In this document: positions 1 to 8,003 of the stretch, in pieces
Position numbering within the stretch: the first letter of the stretch is position 1
How the letters are laid out: each line of letters begins with the position of its first letter
Assembly: GCA_905198835.1 (NCBI GenBank)
Contig: CAJKDY010000012.1
Coordinates: 1 to 64,000 of the forward strand
Origin: an uncultured Eubacteriales bacterium
GTDB lineage: Bacteria > Bacillota > Clostridia > Oscillospirales > Oscillospiraceae
Length of the DNA stretch: 64,000 nucleotides
Direction of reading: 5' to 3'
The notes under the pieces: generated by a model
Told to the model about the DNA's origin: nothing
The model's input: the letters and a program-made list of their open reading frames with translations, nothing else
Databases searched by the model: none
Position numbers and translations under genes: made by a program

Positions 1-73
1 CCATGACTTTGCCCTTGCGCTTGATGATCTTGCACTTCTCGCACATGGGCTTCACAGACGGTCTGACTTTCAT
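1..73 (-). CDS. rpmJ: 50S ribosomal protein L36 (partial, cut by window edge)
   Basis: The first 24 codons encode MKVRPSVKPMCEKCKIIKRK and onwards, the canonical start of L36, a tiny zinc-ribbon protein of the large subunit. The first zinc pair (CEKC) is visible; the distal Cys/His lies outside the window. An AAGGAGG site stands a few bases before the ATG. It is the last visible gene of the ribosomal operon, after infA, the usual Firmicute order. Identification is by direct sequence recognition. Confidence 0.95.
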   Translation of the reverse strand, partial: MKVRPSVKPMCEKCKIIKRKGKVM

Positions 74-180
74 GTTAAACCTCCTTATGAATGCCTTGAT
101 GGCCCCTTCCCGGCGGAGCAATTTGAGCTTGTAAGCAAAGTCCCCCGATTGGGAAGGTCGTTGATGTTTCTTGCGGGCTG

Positions 181-399
181 TTATTTGGTTCGCCAGGTGA
201 TCCGCCCTCTGGTGACGTCGTAGGGCGACATCTGGACCGTGACCTTGTCCCCGGGCAGGATACGGATAAAGTTCATCCGCAGCTTGCCGGAGATGTGGGC
301 GAGAATGATGTGTCCATTCCCGATGTCCACTTTAAAGGTGGTGTTGGGCAGGGCCTCGGTGACCACGCCCTCCACTTCGATCATATCATCCTTTGCCAA
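181..399 (-). CDS. infA: translation initiation factor IF-1
   Basis: A 72-residue single OB-fold protein with the normal family length and landmarks (start MAKDDMIEVEGVVTEALPN, GKLRMNFIRILPGDKV in the middle, end GRITWRTK). IF-1 binds the 30S A site during initiation, together with IF-2 and IF-3. It lies between map and rpmJ, the standard order at the end of the spc operon in Firmicutes. The 97-base gap after map holds only a short GCCGC/GCGGC inverted repeat and a good ribosome binding site. The 107-base gap to rpmJ holds a 7-bp CCTTCCC/GGGAAGG inverted repeat and no gene. Confidence 0.97.
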   Translation of the reverse strand: MAKDDMIEVEGVVTEALPNTTFKVDIGNGHIILAHISGKLRMNFIRILPGDKVTVQMSPYDVTRGRITWRTK

Positions 400-496
400 A
401 TCTCATTTCCTCCTTGCCAAGGCGCTTCGCGCCCGATTGCGCTGCGTTGTGCCGCTTTTTCCGGCGGCTGGGATCCTCTTTTGTCCTACGGTAACG

Positions 497-1267
497 TCAC
501 AGCGTACCGTCTCCAGGATCGGTGAGGATCTCCGCTTCGCCCTGCGTAATGAGAATGGTGTTTTCATAGTGGGCGGCAAGGCTCCTGTCCACGGTGACGG
601 TGGTCCAGTTGCCGTCCAGGTTCTCCACATGCCAGTCCCCGGCGCACACCATAGGCTCTACCGCGATGACCATGCCCGGGGTCAGCCGTGCGCCGTGTCC
701 GGCGGGTCCGTAGTTGGGCACCTCCGGCGGTTCGTGCATCTTCCGGCCCACCCCGTGGCCCACAAAGTCCCGGACCACGCTGAAGCCAAAGGACTCCACG
801 TATTTCTGGACCACCGCGCCAATGTCCCGGACCCGGTTGCCCGGTCTGGCCTGCTTGATGCCCTCAAAGAAGCTCTGCTTCGTCACGTCCACCAGCCGCT
901 TAGCCTCGTCAGAGACGCTGCCGCACAGGAAGGTGGCGGCGCAGTCGCCGTGGAAACCGCCGACGAAGGCGCCTACATCCACCGACACGATGTCCCCCTC
1001 TCGGAGCACCTGCTTTCTGGAGGGGATGCCGTGGATCACGCACTCGTTCACCGAGGCGCAGATGGAAGCGGGAAAGCCATAGAGCCCCAAAAACGAGGGC
1101 TTGGCGCCGTGGCTTTGGATGAACCGTTTGACCTCCCGGTCGATCTCGTAGGTGCTGACGCCGGGCTTCACCAGGGATCCGGCCAGTGCTCTGGCCTGGG
1201 CCGTGATGCGTCCGGCCACCCGCATCCGCTCGATCTCCTCGGGGGTCTTGAGTGAGATCATCTCCAT
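497..1267 (-). CDS. map: methionine aminopeptidase, type I
   Basis: Removes the initiator methionine from new proteins. With the start chosen here (MEMISLKTPEE), the five dinuclear-metal ligands fall at D97, D108, H171, E204 and E235, the same numbers as in the E. coli enzyme, which supports this start over a longer in-frame one 16 codons upstream. The motifs are SVDVGAF, FHGDCAA, FVGHGVGR, IAVEPM and YENTILIT. It has no N-terminal zinc-finger extension and 256 residues, typical of type Ia. The start lies 4 bases after the adk stop, so it is probably translationally coupled. The gap to infA has no gene. Confidence 0.96.
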   Translation of the reverse strand: MEMISLKTPEEIERMRVAGRITAQARALAGSLVKPGVSTYEIDREVKRFIQSHGAKPSFLGLYGFPASICASVNECVIHGIPSRKQVLREGDIVSVDVGAFVGGFHGDCAATFLCGSVSDEAKRLVDVTKQSFFEGIKQARPGNRVRDIGAVVQKYVESFGFSVVRDFVGHGVGRKMHEPPEVPNYGPAGHGARLTPGMVIAVEPMVCAGDWHVENLDGNWTTVTVDRSLAAHYENTILITQGEAEILTDPGDGTL

Positions 1268-1271
1268 GGCG

Positions 1272-1904
1272 TTACAGCCCCAGAGCCTGACAGATGACGG
1301 CGGTGGTGGCCTCAATGGTGGGCTGATTGTCCACCAGCTTCAAAAGGCCACGCTGGGCGTAAAAGTCCTTCAAGGGCTCGGTGAGCTCATGGAAGACCTT
1401 CAGGCGGTCCAGCACGGTCTCGGCGGCGTCGTCGGCACGCTGGACCAGGGCTCCGCCGCACTTGTCGCACACGCCCTCCACCTTGGGGGGCGCGGCCTCC
1501 ACATGGTAGGTGGCGCCGCACTGGGTGCAGGCCCGGCGGCCGCTCATGCGCTTGACGATGACCTCGTCGGCCACCTCAATGGAGACCACCTGGTCGAACT
1601 TGACGCCCATATCCTCCAGGGCCTGGGCCTGAGCCAGGGTGCGGGGCACCCCGTCCAAGATATAACCCTTCTGGCAGTCAGGCTGCTCCAGCCGCTCCTT
1701 GACGATGTTCAAAATGACCTCGTCGGGGACCAGCTGGCCCTTGTCCATAAAGGACTTGGCCTTGAGACCGGTCTCGGTGCCGTCGGCAATGGCGGCGCGG
1801 AGAATGTTGCCGGTGGAGATGGTGGGGATGTTCAAACGCTTGGCAAAAATGTCGGCCTGGGTGCCTTTGCCGGCCCCCGGCGCGCCCAGAAAAATCATCT
1901 TCAT
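1272..1904 (-). CDS. adk: adenylate kinase (zinc-type LID)
   Basis: Catalyses ATP + AMP to 2 ADP. The P-loop GAPGAGKGT is near residue 7, STGNILR forms the AMP-binding region, and a LID carries two CxxC pairs (CTQC and CDKC), the structural zinc site common in Gram-positive enzymes. The usual LDGFPRT motif reads LDGVPRT here, a conservative departure. At 210 residues it is about normal length. It lies between secY and map, as in Bacillus. Confidence 0.97.
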   Translation of the reverse strand: MKMIFLGAPGAGKGTQADIFAKRLNIPTISTGNILRAAIADGTETGLKAKSFMDKGQLVPDEVILNIVKERLEQPDCQKGYILDGVPRTLAQAQALEDMGVKFDQVVSIEVADEVIVKRMSGRRACTQCGATYHVEAAPPKVEGVCDKCGGALVQRADDAAETVLDRLKVFHELTEPLKDFYAQRGLLKLVDNQPTIEATTAVICQALGL

Positions 1905-1910
1905 GGGCGC

Positions 1911-3305
1911 TTACTCCAAGAAGCCCTTGTAGTGACGCATGAGCATCTGGGCCTCCATGGCCTTCACCGTCTCCAGCGCCACGCCCACTACGATGATGAT
2001 CGACGTACCGCCCAGAGAGAGGGCGGAGTTGCCGATAATGTTGCCGGTGATGATGGGCAGCAGGGCGATGACGGCCAGATAGAGCGCGCCGAACATGGTG
2101 ATCTTGCTCAGCACCTTGCGAAGGAAGTCGGCGGTGGGCTTGCCCGGACGGAAGCCGGGAACGAAGCCGCCGTTGTTCTTCAGGTTGTTAGCTACCTCGA
2201 TGGGGTTGAACTGGATGGAGGAGTAGAAGTAGCTAAAGCCCACGATGAGCAGGAAGTAGACGATGGCGTAGACCACGCCGCTGGAATCGAACACCCGCAT
2301 GAAGCCGCCGCCGAAGCCGCCGCTGTCCTTGGTCACGCCGGCAAACGCGGCAATGGTGGCGGGCAAAGAGGCGATGGACTGGGCAAAGATGATGGGCAGC
2401 ACGCCGGACATATTCACCTTCATGGGCAGGTGGGTGGCCTGGCCGCCGTACATCTTCCGACCCACCACCCGCTTGGCGTACTGCACGGGGATGCGGCGCT
2501 CGGAATTGGTGATGAAGACGATGAAGATGACCAGCAGCAGCATACCGATGATAAACAGGGGGATCATCACCGGGTGCATGGCGGAGTCCACATAGCTCTG
2601 AGCCTGGGCCGCGGTATAGCCTCTGGTCTGGGTCAGGTTGGAGACGACCGCCTCAGCGCCCTGGCTGGAGACCTCGCTCCAGATGCTGACGCCGGAGATC
2701 ATGCTGGAGATCATGCTGGGCACCCGGGCCACGATACCCGCAAACAGGATCATGGAGATGCCGTTGCCGATGCCGAACTCGGTGATCTGCTCACCCAGCC
2801 ACATCAGGAAGGCGGAGCCCGCGGTAAAGGCCAGGACGATGATCACGCCCATGAGCCAGCCGGGCATACCCACGCTGGGATTGAGCAATCCCCAGCTGCG
2901 GATCAGGGTGAAGTAGCCAAAGCCCTGGAGAATGGCAATGGCCACGGTGGTGTACCGGGTGATGGCCGCGATCTTCTTGCGGCCCTCCTCGCCGCCCTCC
3001 TTCTGCATGCGCTCCAAGGCGGGAATGGCGATGCAGAGCAGCTCGATGATAATGGAGCTGTTGATATAGGGCTGGATGCTGAGGGCGAATACCGTCGCCT
3101 GGGCAAAGGCGTCGCCGCTCATGGCGTTCAAAAGGCCAAAGATGGTGCCCGACTGGCGGCCAAGCTCGTCGGCCAGGGCGTCGGAATTGATAAAGGGCAC
3201 GGGAATGACCGAGCCCAGCCGGAAGATCAGCAACGCGAACAGCGTGAAGAGGATCTTCTTGCGCAGCTCCTCGATCTTCCAGGCGTTACGGATGGTCGTG
3301 ATCAA
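1911..3305 (-). CDS. secY: preprotein translocase subunit SecY
   Basis: The pore subunit of the SecYEG protein export channel, with about ten membrane helices in 464 residues. The N-terminus RNAWKIEELRKKILFTL and the cytosolic loop near VVGRKMYGGQATHLPMKVN are typical. The start codon is TTG, directly abutting the rplO stop (TAA then TTG); the family alignment begins exactly there and no better ATG is near. Translation probably depends on coupling to rplO. It exports the many signal-peptide proteins encoded further along the window. Confidence 0.97.
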   Translation of the reverse strand: MITTIRNAWKIEELRKKILFTLFALLIFRLGSVIPVPFINSDALADELGRQSGTIFGLLNAMSGDAFAQATVFALSIQPYINSSIIIELLCIAIPALERMQKEGGEEGRKKIAAITRYTTVAIAILQGFGYFTLIRSWGLLNPSVGMPGWLMGVIIVLAFTAGSAFLMWLGEQITEFGIGNGISMILFAGIVARVPSMISSMISGVSIWSEVSSQGAEAVVSNLTQTRGYTAAQAQSYVDSAMHPVMIPLFIIGMLLLVIFIVFITNSERRIPVQYAKRVVGRKMYGGQATHLPMKVNMSGVLPIIFAQSIASLPATIAAFAGVTKDSGGFGGGFMRVFDSSGVVYAIVYFLLIVGFSYFYSSIQFNPIEVANNLKNNGGFVPGFRPGKPTADFLRKVLSKITMFGALYLAVIALLPIITGNIIGNSALSLGGTSIIIVVGVALETVKAMEAQMLMRHYKGFLE

Positions 3306-3746
3306 TTAAATCACCTCGGCCTTTCCGCCCGCCGCTTCGATCTTCTCCTTAGCGGAGGCGGAGAAGGCGGAGGCCCGCACGGTGAGCTTCTTGGTCAACG
3401 TCCCGTTCCCCAGCACCTTCACGCCGTTCTCGCACTTGGAGAGGATGCCCTTGTCCAGCAGGTCGCAGACATTGACGGTAGCACCGTCATCAAACTTGTT
3501 CAGGCTGGCCACGTTAATGGCCTCCAGGGGCTTGGCAAAGATATTGTTAAAGCCCCGCTTGGGCACGCGGCGGGCCAGGGGCATCTGGCCGCCCTCAAAG
3601 CCCACGCGCACGCCGCCGCCGGAACGGGCCCACTGGCCCTTGTGGCCGCGGCCGGCAGTCTTGCCGTTGCCGGAGCCGGGACCCCGGCCCTTGCGTTTCC
3701 CCACCTGGGTGGAGCCGGGGGCGGGGGAGAGATCATGCAAATTCAT
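3306..3746 (-). CDS. rplO: 50S ribosomal protein L15
   Basis: 146 residues, the normal L15 length. The start MNLHDLSPAPGSTQ and the Gly/Arg/Lys-rich stretch GKRKGRGPGSGNGKTAGRGH are diagnostic; this extended N-terminus threads through 23S rRNA. The stop codon abuts the secY TTG start. The ATG is preceded by AAGGAGG. Confidence 0.97.
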   Translation of the reverse strand: MNLHDLSPAPGSTQVGKRKGRGPGSGNGKTAGRGHKGQWARSGGGVRVGFEGGQMPLARRVPKRGFNNIFAKPLEAINVASLNKFDDGATVNVCDLLDKGILSKCENGVKVLGNGTLTKKLTVRASAFSASAKEKIEAAGGKAEVI

Positions 3747-3758
3747 TGTTGCGCCTCC

Positions 3759-3941
3759 TTACTTTTCCTCGGTGACCTCAAGGAGGTAACCGATCAGGGC
3801 GATCTTGCCGCGGGTAGCGGCATTGTCAGGCTGCACGGTGGCGTCTCCGATCTTGCGAAGACCCAGCGCGGCGGCGGTATCCTTGTGCTTCTGGAGCCGA
3901 CCGTTCAGGCTCTTGACCAGCTTCACATTCAACTTAGCCAT
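3759..3941 (-). CDS. rpmD: 50S ribosomal protein L30
   Basis: A 60-residue small L30, the bacterial length, with the LVKSLNGRLQKHKDTAAALGLRK-type core (shown here only as the stretch NGRLQKHKDTAAALGLRK). It lies between rpsE and rplO as in the standard spc operon. AAGGAGG stands before the ATG. Nothing unusual seen. Confidence 0.96.
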   Translation of the reverse strand: MAKLNVKLVKSLNGRLQKHKDTAAALGLRKIGDATVQPDNAATRGKIALIGYLLEVTEEK

Positions 3942-3956
3942 AGTGTCGTCTCCTCC

Positions 3957-4457
3957 TTAACCCAAAATTTCTTCCACGCTCTTGCCCCGGAGCTTGGCCA
4001 CCTCTTCCGGACCGCGGAGGGCCTTCAGGCCTTCAAAGGTGGCGGAGACCACGTTCTGGGGGTTGTTGGAGCGCAGGCACTTGGCCCGGATATCCCGGAT
4101 GCCGGCGGCCTCCATCACCGCACGGACCGGGCCGCCGGCGATGATGCCGGTACCGGGAGCGGCGGGCTTGAGGAGGACACGGCCGGCGCCGAACTCCCCG
4201 ATGATCTCATGGGGGATGGTGGTGCCGGACAGGGTGATGTTCACCAGGTTCTTCTTGGCGTCTTCGATGCCCTTGCGGATGGCCTCGGGGACCTCGGCGG
4301 CCTTGCCGGTGCCAAAGCCCACGCGGCCCTTCTCGTCGCCGATGACCATGAGGGCGGTGAACTTGGCCACGCGGCCGCCCTTGACGGTCTTGGAAACACG
4401 GTTCAGGTAGACCAGCTTTTCGCTGAACTCGCTCTGCTCTTTTTCAAACTTAGGCAT
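3957..4457 (-). CDS. rpsE: 30S ribosomal protein S5
   Basis: 166 residues with the N-terminal double-stranded-RNA-binding-like domain (VYLNRVSKTVKGGRV, ALMVIGDEKGRVGFGTGKA) and the C-terminal domain (GRVLLKPAAPGTGIIAGG). It takes part in decoding accuracy and mRNA entry. Preceded by a purine-rich GGAGGGAGGAAG ribosome binding site and 15 bases from rpmD. Confidence 0.97.
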   Translation of the reverse strand: MPKFEKEQSEFSEKLVYLNRVSKTVKGGRVAKFTALMVIGDEKGRVGFGTGKAAEVPEAIRKGIEDAKKNLVNITLSGTTIPHEIIGEFGAGRVLLKPAAPGTGIIAGGPVRAVMEAAGIRDIRAKCLRSNNPQNVVSATFEGLKALRGPEEVAKLRGKSVEEILG

Positions 4458-4474
4458 TTGTTCTTCCTCCCTCC

Positions 4475-4831
4475 TTAAAACTCCAGGCCGCCCTCGCGGG
4501 CGCCCTCGGCCAGAGCCTTGACCCGGCCGTGGTAGACATAGCCGCCCCGGTCGAAGACCACGACGCTGATGCCCTTGGCCTTGGCGCGCTCGGCCACGGC
4601 CTGGCCCACCTTCTTGGCAGCCTCGCAGTTGGAGCCGGCGCCAAAGCCCTTCTCCAGAGAGGAGGCGGATGCCAGGGTCACACCCGCTACGTCGTCGATG
4701 ATCTGGGCATAGATGTTGGTCTCACTGCGGAACACGTTGAGACGGGGACGCTCGGGGGTGCCGCTGATCTTGGCGCGGACCCGCTTATGGCGGCGCAGCC
4801 GCTGAGCGTTGGTATCGATCTTCTTGATCAT
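4475..4831 (-). CDS. rplR: 50S ribosomal protein L18
   Basis: 118 residues, normal for L18, a 5S-rRNA-binding protein working with L5. Landmarks are RLRRHKRVRAKISGTPERPR, FRSETNIYAQIIDD and the C-terminal FDRGGYVYHGRVKALAEGAR. Standard position between rplF and rpsE, with AAGGAGG 9-10 bases before the ATG. Confidence 0.97.
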   Translation of the reverse strand: MIKKIDTNAQRLRRHKRVRAKISGTPERPRLNVFRSETNIYAQIIDDVAGVTLASASSLEKGFGAGSNCEAAKKVGQAVAERAKAKGISVVVFDRGGYVYHGRVKALAEGAREGGLEF

Positions 4832-4846
4832 AACTTAGGCACCTCC

Positions 4847-5395
4847 TTACTTTTTCTTGACGCCGGTCTTGCCTTCCTTACGGCGAATGACCTCGTCAGC
4901 ATATTTGATACCCTTGCCCTTATAAGGCTCGGGCGGACGTTTCTCGCGGATCTCGGCGGCGAACTGACCGACACGCTGCTTATCAGCGCCGCTGACAACG
5001 ATCTTGTTGGCGTCGGGGGTCTCCAGCTTGATGCCCTCGGGAGCCTCCATGGTCACCTGGTGAGAAAAGCCCAGGTTCATGACCAGCTTGCCGCCCTCCA
5101 TAGCCACACGGTAACCGACGCCGTTGACCTCCAGCTCCTTCTTGAAGCCCTCGGTGACGCCTACGACCATGTTGTGGAGCAGAGTCCGGGTCAGGCCGTG
5201 GAGAGAGCGGCTCTCCTTCAGATCGTTGGGACGCTCGACATGGATCACGGCGCCCTCTTGCTTGATGGTGATGATGGGGCTCAGGTCACGCTCCAGGGTG
5301 CCCTTGGGGCCCTTGACGGTGACGTGGTTGCCCTCAGCCACTTTGACTTCGACGCCCGCGGGGAGGTCGATGGGCATTCTTCCGATTCTCGACAT
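4847..5395 (-). CDS. rplF: 50S ribosomal protein L6
   Basis: 182 residues beginning MSRIGRMPIDLPAGVEV and ending with the signature KRPPEPYKGKGIKYADEVIR, which binds 23S rRNA near the factor-binding site. A short lysine tail (GKTGVKKK) closes the protein. Standard order between rpsH and rplR. Confidence 0.97.
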   Translation of the reverse strand: MSRIGRMPIDLPAGVEVKVAEGNHVTVKGPKGTLERDLSPIITIKQEGAVIHVERPNDLKESRSLHGLTRTLLHNMVVGVTEGFKKELEVNGVGYRVAMEGGKLVMNLGFSHQVTMEAPEGIKLETPDANKIVVSGADKQRVGQFAAEIREKRPPEPYKGKGIKYADEVIRRKEGKTGVKKK

Positions 5396-5410
5396 ACTCT
5401 TCGCCCTCCC

Positions 5411-5809
5411 TTACCACACGAACGCCAGGACTTCACCGCCGACGTGGGCCGCGCGCGCGGCCTTGTCGGTCATGATGCCCTTGGACGTGGAGATGATGGC
5501 GATACCAAGGCCGCGGATGACCCGGGGCAGCTCGTCGGCGCCGGCATACACCCGGAGACCGGGCTTGCTGACGCGGCGAAGGTTGGTGATGGCCTTCTCC
5601 TTGTTGGCGTTGTACTTCAGGGTAATGTGAATGATCCCCTGAAGGTTGTCCTCGACCAGCTGATAATTCTTGATATAGCCTTCGTCGAGGAGGATCTGCG
5701 CGATGGATTTCTTCATGTTGCTGGCAGGCACGTCCACCGTATCATGGCCGGCGTTGGACGCGTTGCGGATGCGAGTCAGCATATCCGCAATGGGGTCTGT
5801 GATCTGCAT
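5411..5809 (-). CDS. rpsH: 30S ribosomal protein S8
   Basis: 132 residues, canonical S8 (MQITDPIADMLTRIRNA at the start, ISTSKGIMTDKAAR and VGGEVLAFVW at the end). S8 binds the central domain of 16S rRNA and in E. coli also represses its own operon by binding mRNA. Here it follows a 175-base structured gap after rpsN (see separate entry), the longest gap within the operon. The ribosome binding site is AGGAGG. Confidence 0.97.
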   Translation of the reverse strand: MQITDPIADMLTRIRNASNAGHDTVDVPASNMKKSIAQILLDEGYIKNYQLVEDNLQGIIHITLKYNANKEKAITNLRRVSKPGLRVYAGADELPRVIRGLGIAIISTSKGIMTDKAARAAHVGGEVLAFVW

Positions 5810-5831
5810 GAGATTACCTCCTATTTAGATT

Positions 5832-5974
5832 ACCGGGCCGGTTACCCGGTTCAATGGCAAGGTATCAGGGCTTAGGCACCGTCCCGACCTGTTGCCATTG
5901 TCGGACTATTCATAAACCGAACAAATTCGGTCCATGACATGGGGATTCCGTAGGCCCCCACAGGGGCCTACGGA
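5832..5974 (-). promoter_or_regulatory. structured gap between rpsN and rpsH, four inverted repeats
   Basis: The gap between rpsN and rpsH holds, in transcript order: a perfect 12-bp hairpin with a 4-base loop (arms 5963-5974 and 5947-5958) just after the rpsN stop; a 6-bp hairpin ACCGAA/TTCGGT (5916-5921, 5926-5931); a 9-bp long-range pair CAATGGCAA/TTGCCATTG (5852-5860, 5892-5900); and ACCGGG/CCCGGT (5832-5837, 5845-5850) near the rpsH ribosome binding site. No U-run follows the 12-bp hairpin, so it is not a typical intrinsic terminator. The arms are seen directly; a role in autoregulation or RNA processing is inference. Confidence 0.6.
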
Positions 5975-5984
5975 TACGCTGGTC

Positions 5985-6170
5985 TTACCAGCTGGCTTTC
6001 TTGACGCCGGGGATCTGGCCCTTGTAGGCCAGCTCACGGAAGCAAATACGGCAGATGCCGTAGTCCCGGAGATAGGCGTGGGGTCGACCGCAGATCTTGC
6101 AGCGGTTGTAGCGCCGAGTGGAGAACTTGGGCTTCGCCTGCTGCTTCAAAATCATGGATTTCTTAGCCAT
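5985..6170 (-). CDS. rpsN: 30S ribosomal protein S14, zinc-type
   Basis: 61 residues with two CxxC pairs (CKIC and CRIC), the short zinc-binding form of S14 typical of Gram-positives; the zinc-free form is about 100 residues. Landmarks: KFSTRRYNRCKICGRPHAYL and the end GQIPGVKKASW. Located between rplE and rpsH as expected. A large 12-bp hairpin follows the stop. Confidence 0.97.
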   Translation of the reverse strand: MAKKSMILKQQAKPKFSTRRYNRCKICGRPHAYLRDYGICRICFRELAYKGQIPGVKKASW

Positions 6171-6185
6171 TTCTCAGTTCTCCTT

Positions 6186-6995
6186 TCAGCGGACAAAGGG
6201 AGCGCCGATGAGCTCCAGCAGAGCGCGGCCCTCTTCGTCGGTGTTGGCGGTGGTGCAGATGATCACGTCCATGCCCCGGATCTTGTCGATCTTATCGTAG
6301 TCGATCTCGGGGAAGATCAGCTGCTCCTTCAGGCCCAGAGCGTAGTTGCCCCGGCCGTCAAAGGAGTTGGGGTTGATGCCCCGGAAGTCACGCACGCGGG
6401 GCAGGGCCACGCTGAACAGGCGGTCCAAAAACTCCCACATCTTGTCGGAGCGGAGGGTCACCTTCGCGCCGATGGGCATGCCCTCGCGGAGCTTGAAGTT
6501 TGCCACGGACTTTTTGGCCTTGGTGATGATGGGCTTCTGGCCGGTGATGGCGGCCAGGTCGCCCACCACGGCCTCCAGGACCTTGGAGTTGTCCCGGGCC
6601 TCGCCGCAGGCGCAGTTGACCACGATCTTCTCGATCTTGGGGATCTGCATCACGGACTTGTAGCCGAACTTCTTCATCAGCTCGGGCGCCACCTCGTTGA
6701 CGTACTTGGCCCGGAGATTGGGCATACCGTCGGTGGAGGGAGCAGCCTTGGCGGCCTTGGTCTCCGCCTTCTTGGCGGCGACCTTCTTCTCAGCCTTGGC
6801 CTTGACCTCCTCCACGGCGTCCTCAGCCTTGGCCTTGGCGGCCTTCGCCTTGGTCTTGACCTCAGCCTTGACCTCGGCGGCCTTATCGGCCACCTCTTCC
6901 GCGGCCAGCTCGGCGGCGGCCTTCACGTCCTCGGCCACAGCCTCGACCTTATCCTTCACGGCCTCTACGGCCTCTTCGATCTTCTTATCAGCCAT
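6186..6995 (-). CDS. rplE: 50S ribosomal protein L5 with long N-terminal extension
   Basis: Residues 91-269 (179 aa, exactly the usual L5 length) form a normal L5 core: MPNLRAKYVNEVAPELMKKF, LREGMPIGAKVTLR, DFRGINPNSFDGRGNY. L5 binds 5S rRNA with L18. Residues 1-90 are an Ala/Lys/Glu/Val-rich low-complexity extension with helical, apolipoprotein/late-embryogenesis-like repeats (EEV-KAKAE type). The long start is supported by AAAGGAGGG about 10 bases before it, while the internal Met91 has no ribosome binding site. The normally VVNMGVGEA-type motif reads VVNCACGEA. Function of the extension is unknown. Confidence 0.95.
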   Translation of the reverse strand: MADKKIEEAVEAVKDKVEAVAEDVKAAAELAAEEVADKAAEVKAEVKTKAKAAKAKAEDAVEEVKAKAEKKVAAKKAETKAAKAAPSTDGMPNLRAKYVNEVAPELMKKFGYKSVMQIPKIEKIVVNCACGEARDNSKVLEAVVGDLAAITGQKPIITKAKKSVANFKLREGMPIGAKVTLRSDKMWEFLDRLFSVALPRVRDFRGINPNSFDGRGNYALGLKEQLIFPEIDYDKIDKIRGMDVIICTTANTDEEGRALLELIGAPFVR

Positions 6996-7015
6996 TGTCG
7001 GTTTTCCCTCCTTTC

Positions 7016-7333
7016 TCAGATCTCAGCGCCGCACTTCTTGCAGACGCGGACCTTCTTGCCGTCGGCCAGCACCTTGTGAGCCGGGCGAGTAGGCTTGTTG
7101 CACTTGGGGCAGACCCGCATGACCTTGCAGGCATAGAGGGGGGCTTCCTTCTTGATGATGCCGCCCTGCTCGCCCTGCTGGCGGGGCTTGGTGTGGCGGG
7201 AGACGATGTTGACCTTCTCCACCACGACCTTTTTATCCTTGGGCATGACCTCAAGCACCTTGCCGGTCTTGCCCTTGTCCTTGCCGGACAGGACGATGAC
7301 GGTATCGTCCTTGCGAATGCTCATGTTGTTCAT
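7016..7333 (-). CDS. rplX: 50S ribosomal protein L24, zinc-ribbon form
   Basis: 105 residues with an N-terminal KOW domain (DDTVIVLSGKDKGKTGKVLE) that helps start 50S assembly. The C-terminal third holds CPKC and CKKC pairs, a zinc ribbon found in many L24 proteins. The start MNNMSIRKDD is chosen because the purine-rich site lies before the first ATG; Met4 is possible. The order rplN-rplX-rplE is standard. Confidence 0.96.
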   Translation of the reverse strand: MNNMSIRKDDTVIVLSGKDKGKTGKVLEVMPKDKKVVVEKVNIVSRHTKPRQQGEQGGIIKKEAPLYACKVMRVCPKCNKPTRPAHKVLADGKKVRVCKKCGAEI

Positions 7334-7345
7334 CTCGCTACCCCC

Positions 7346-7714
7346 TTACAGCACTTCAGGAGCCAGGGACAGGATCTTCATGTAATCCTTGTCGCGCAGC
7401 TCCCGGGCCACCGGCCCAAAGATACGGGTACCGCGGGGGTTCTTGTCGTCGCGGATGAGGACGGCGGCGTTGTCGTCAAAGCGGACATAGCTGCCGTCGG
7501 CGCGGCGGACGCCCCGGCTGGAGCGGACGATGACGGCGCGGACCACCTCGCCCTTCTTCACCTGGCCGCCGGGCTGGGCCTTACGGACGGAGGCCACGAT
7601 CACATCGCCGATGTTGCCGAACTTCCGCTTGGAGCCGCCCAGCACCCGGATGGTCTTGATCTCCTTGGCGCCGGTATTATCGGCAACCTTCAAATAACTC
7701 TCCTGTTGGATCAT
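7346..7714 (-). CDS. rplN: 50S ribosomal protein L14
   Basis: 122 residues, the invariant family length, beginning MIQQESYLKVADNTGAKEI and ending with FGPVARELRDKDYMKILSLA. It sits at the subunit interface with L19. Twelve bases separate its ATG region from rpsQ, with AAGGAGG. Confidence 0.98.
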   Translation of the reverse strand: MIQQESYLKVADNTGAKEIKTIRVLGGSKRKFGNIGDVIVASVRKAQPGGQVKKGEVVRAVIVRSSRGVRRADGSYVRFDDNAAVLIRDDKNPRGTRIFGPVARELRDKDYMKILSLAPEVL

Positions 7715-7726
7715 ACTGGCACCTCC

Positions 7727-7987
7727 TTACTTGGCTTTCTCGATGATCTCGACCACTCTCCACCGCTTGTCCTTGGAAAGAGGCCGGGTCTCCATGACGC
7801 GGACGCGATCCCCCACGCCACAGGCGTTCTGCTCGTCGTGGGCCTTGAGCTTGTAGGTCCGCTTGACGATCTTCTTATACAGAGGGTGGGCCACACGGTC
7901 GGCGATGGCCACCACTACGGTCTTGTCCATCTTGTCCGAGACCACCAGGCCGACTCTGGTCTTACGAGAAGAGGTTCTGTTTTCCAT
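7727..7987 (-). CDS. rpsQ: 30S ribosomal protein S17
   Basis: 86 residues, an OB-fold primary 16S rRNA binder. Landmarks: RKTRVGLVVSDKMDKTVVVA, the RTYKLKAHDE stretch and GDRVRVMETRPLSKDKRW. Standard order between rpmC and rplN. Confidence 0.98.
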   Translation of the reverse strand: MENRTSSRKTRVGLVVSDKMDKTVVVAIADRVAHPLYKKIVKRTYKLKAHDEQNACGVGDRVRVMETRPLSKDKRWRVVEIIEKAK

Positions 7988-8003
7988 CTTCGTCTACCTC
8001 CTT

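Noticed and set aside
403..630. A small gene between infA and map (a KOW-domain protein occurs there in Bacillus)
   Set aside because: The frame overlaps map, has no ribosome binding site and no KOW motif.
1152..4478. An 1108-codon plus-strand frame across adk, secY and ribosomal genes
   Set aside because: It crosses several certain minus-strand genes and has low-complexity His/Gly/Asp composition.
5947..5974. The 12-bp hairpin after rpsN as a transcription terminator
   Set aside because: No T-run follows on the minus strand and the operon clearly continues with rpsH to infA.
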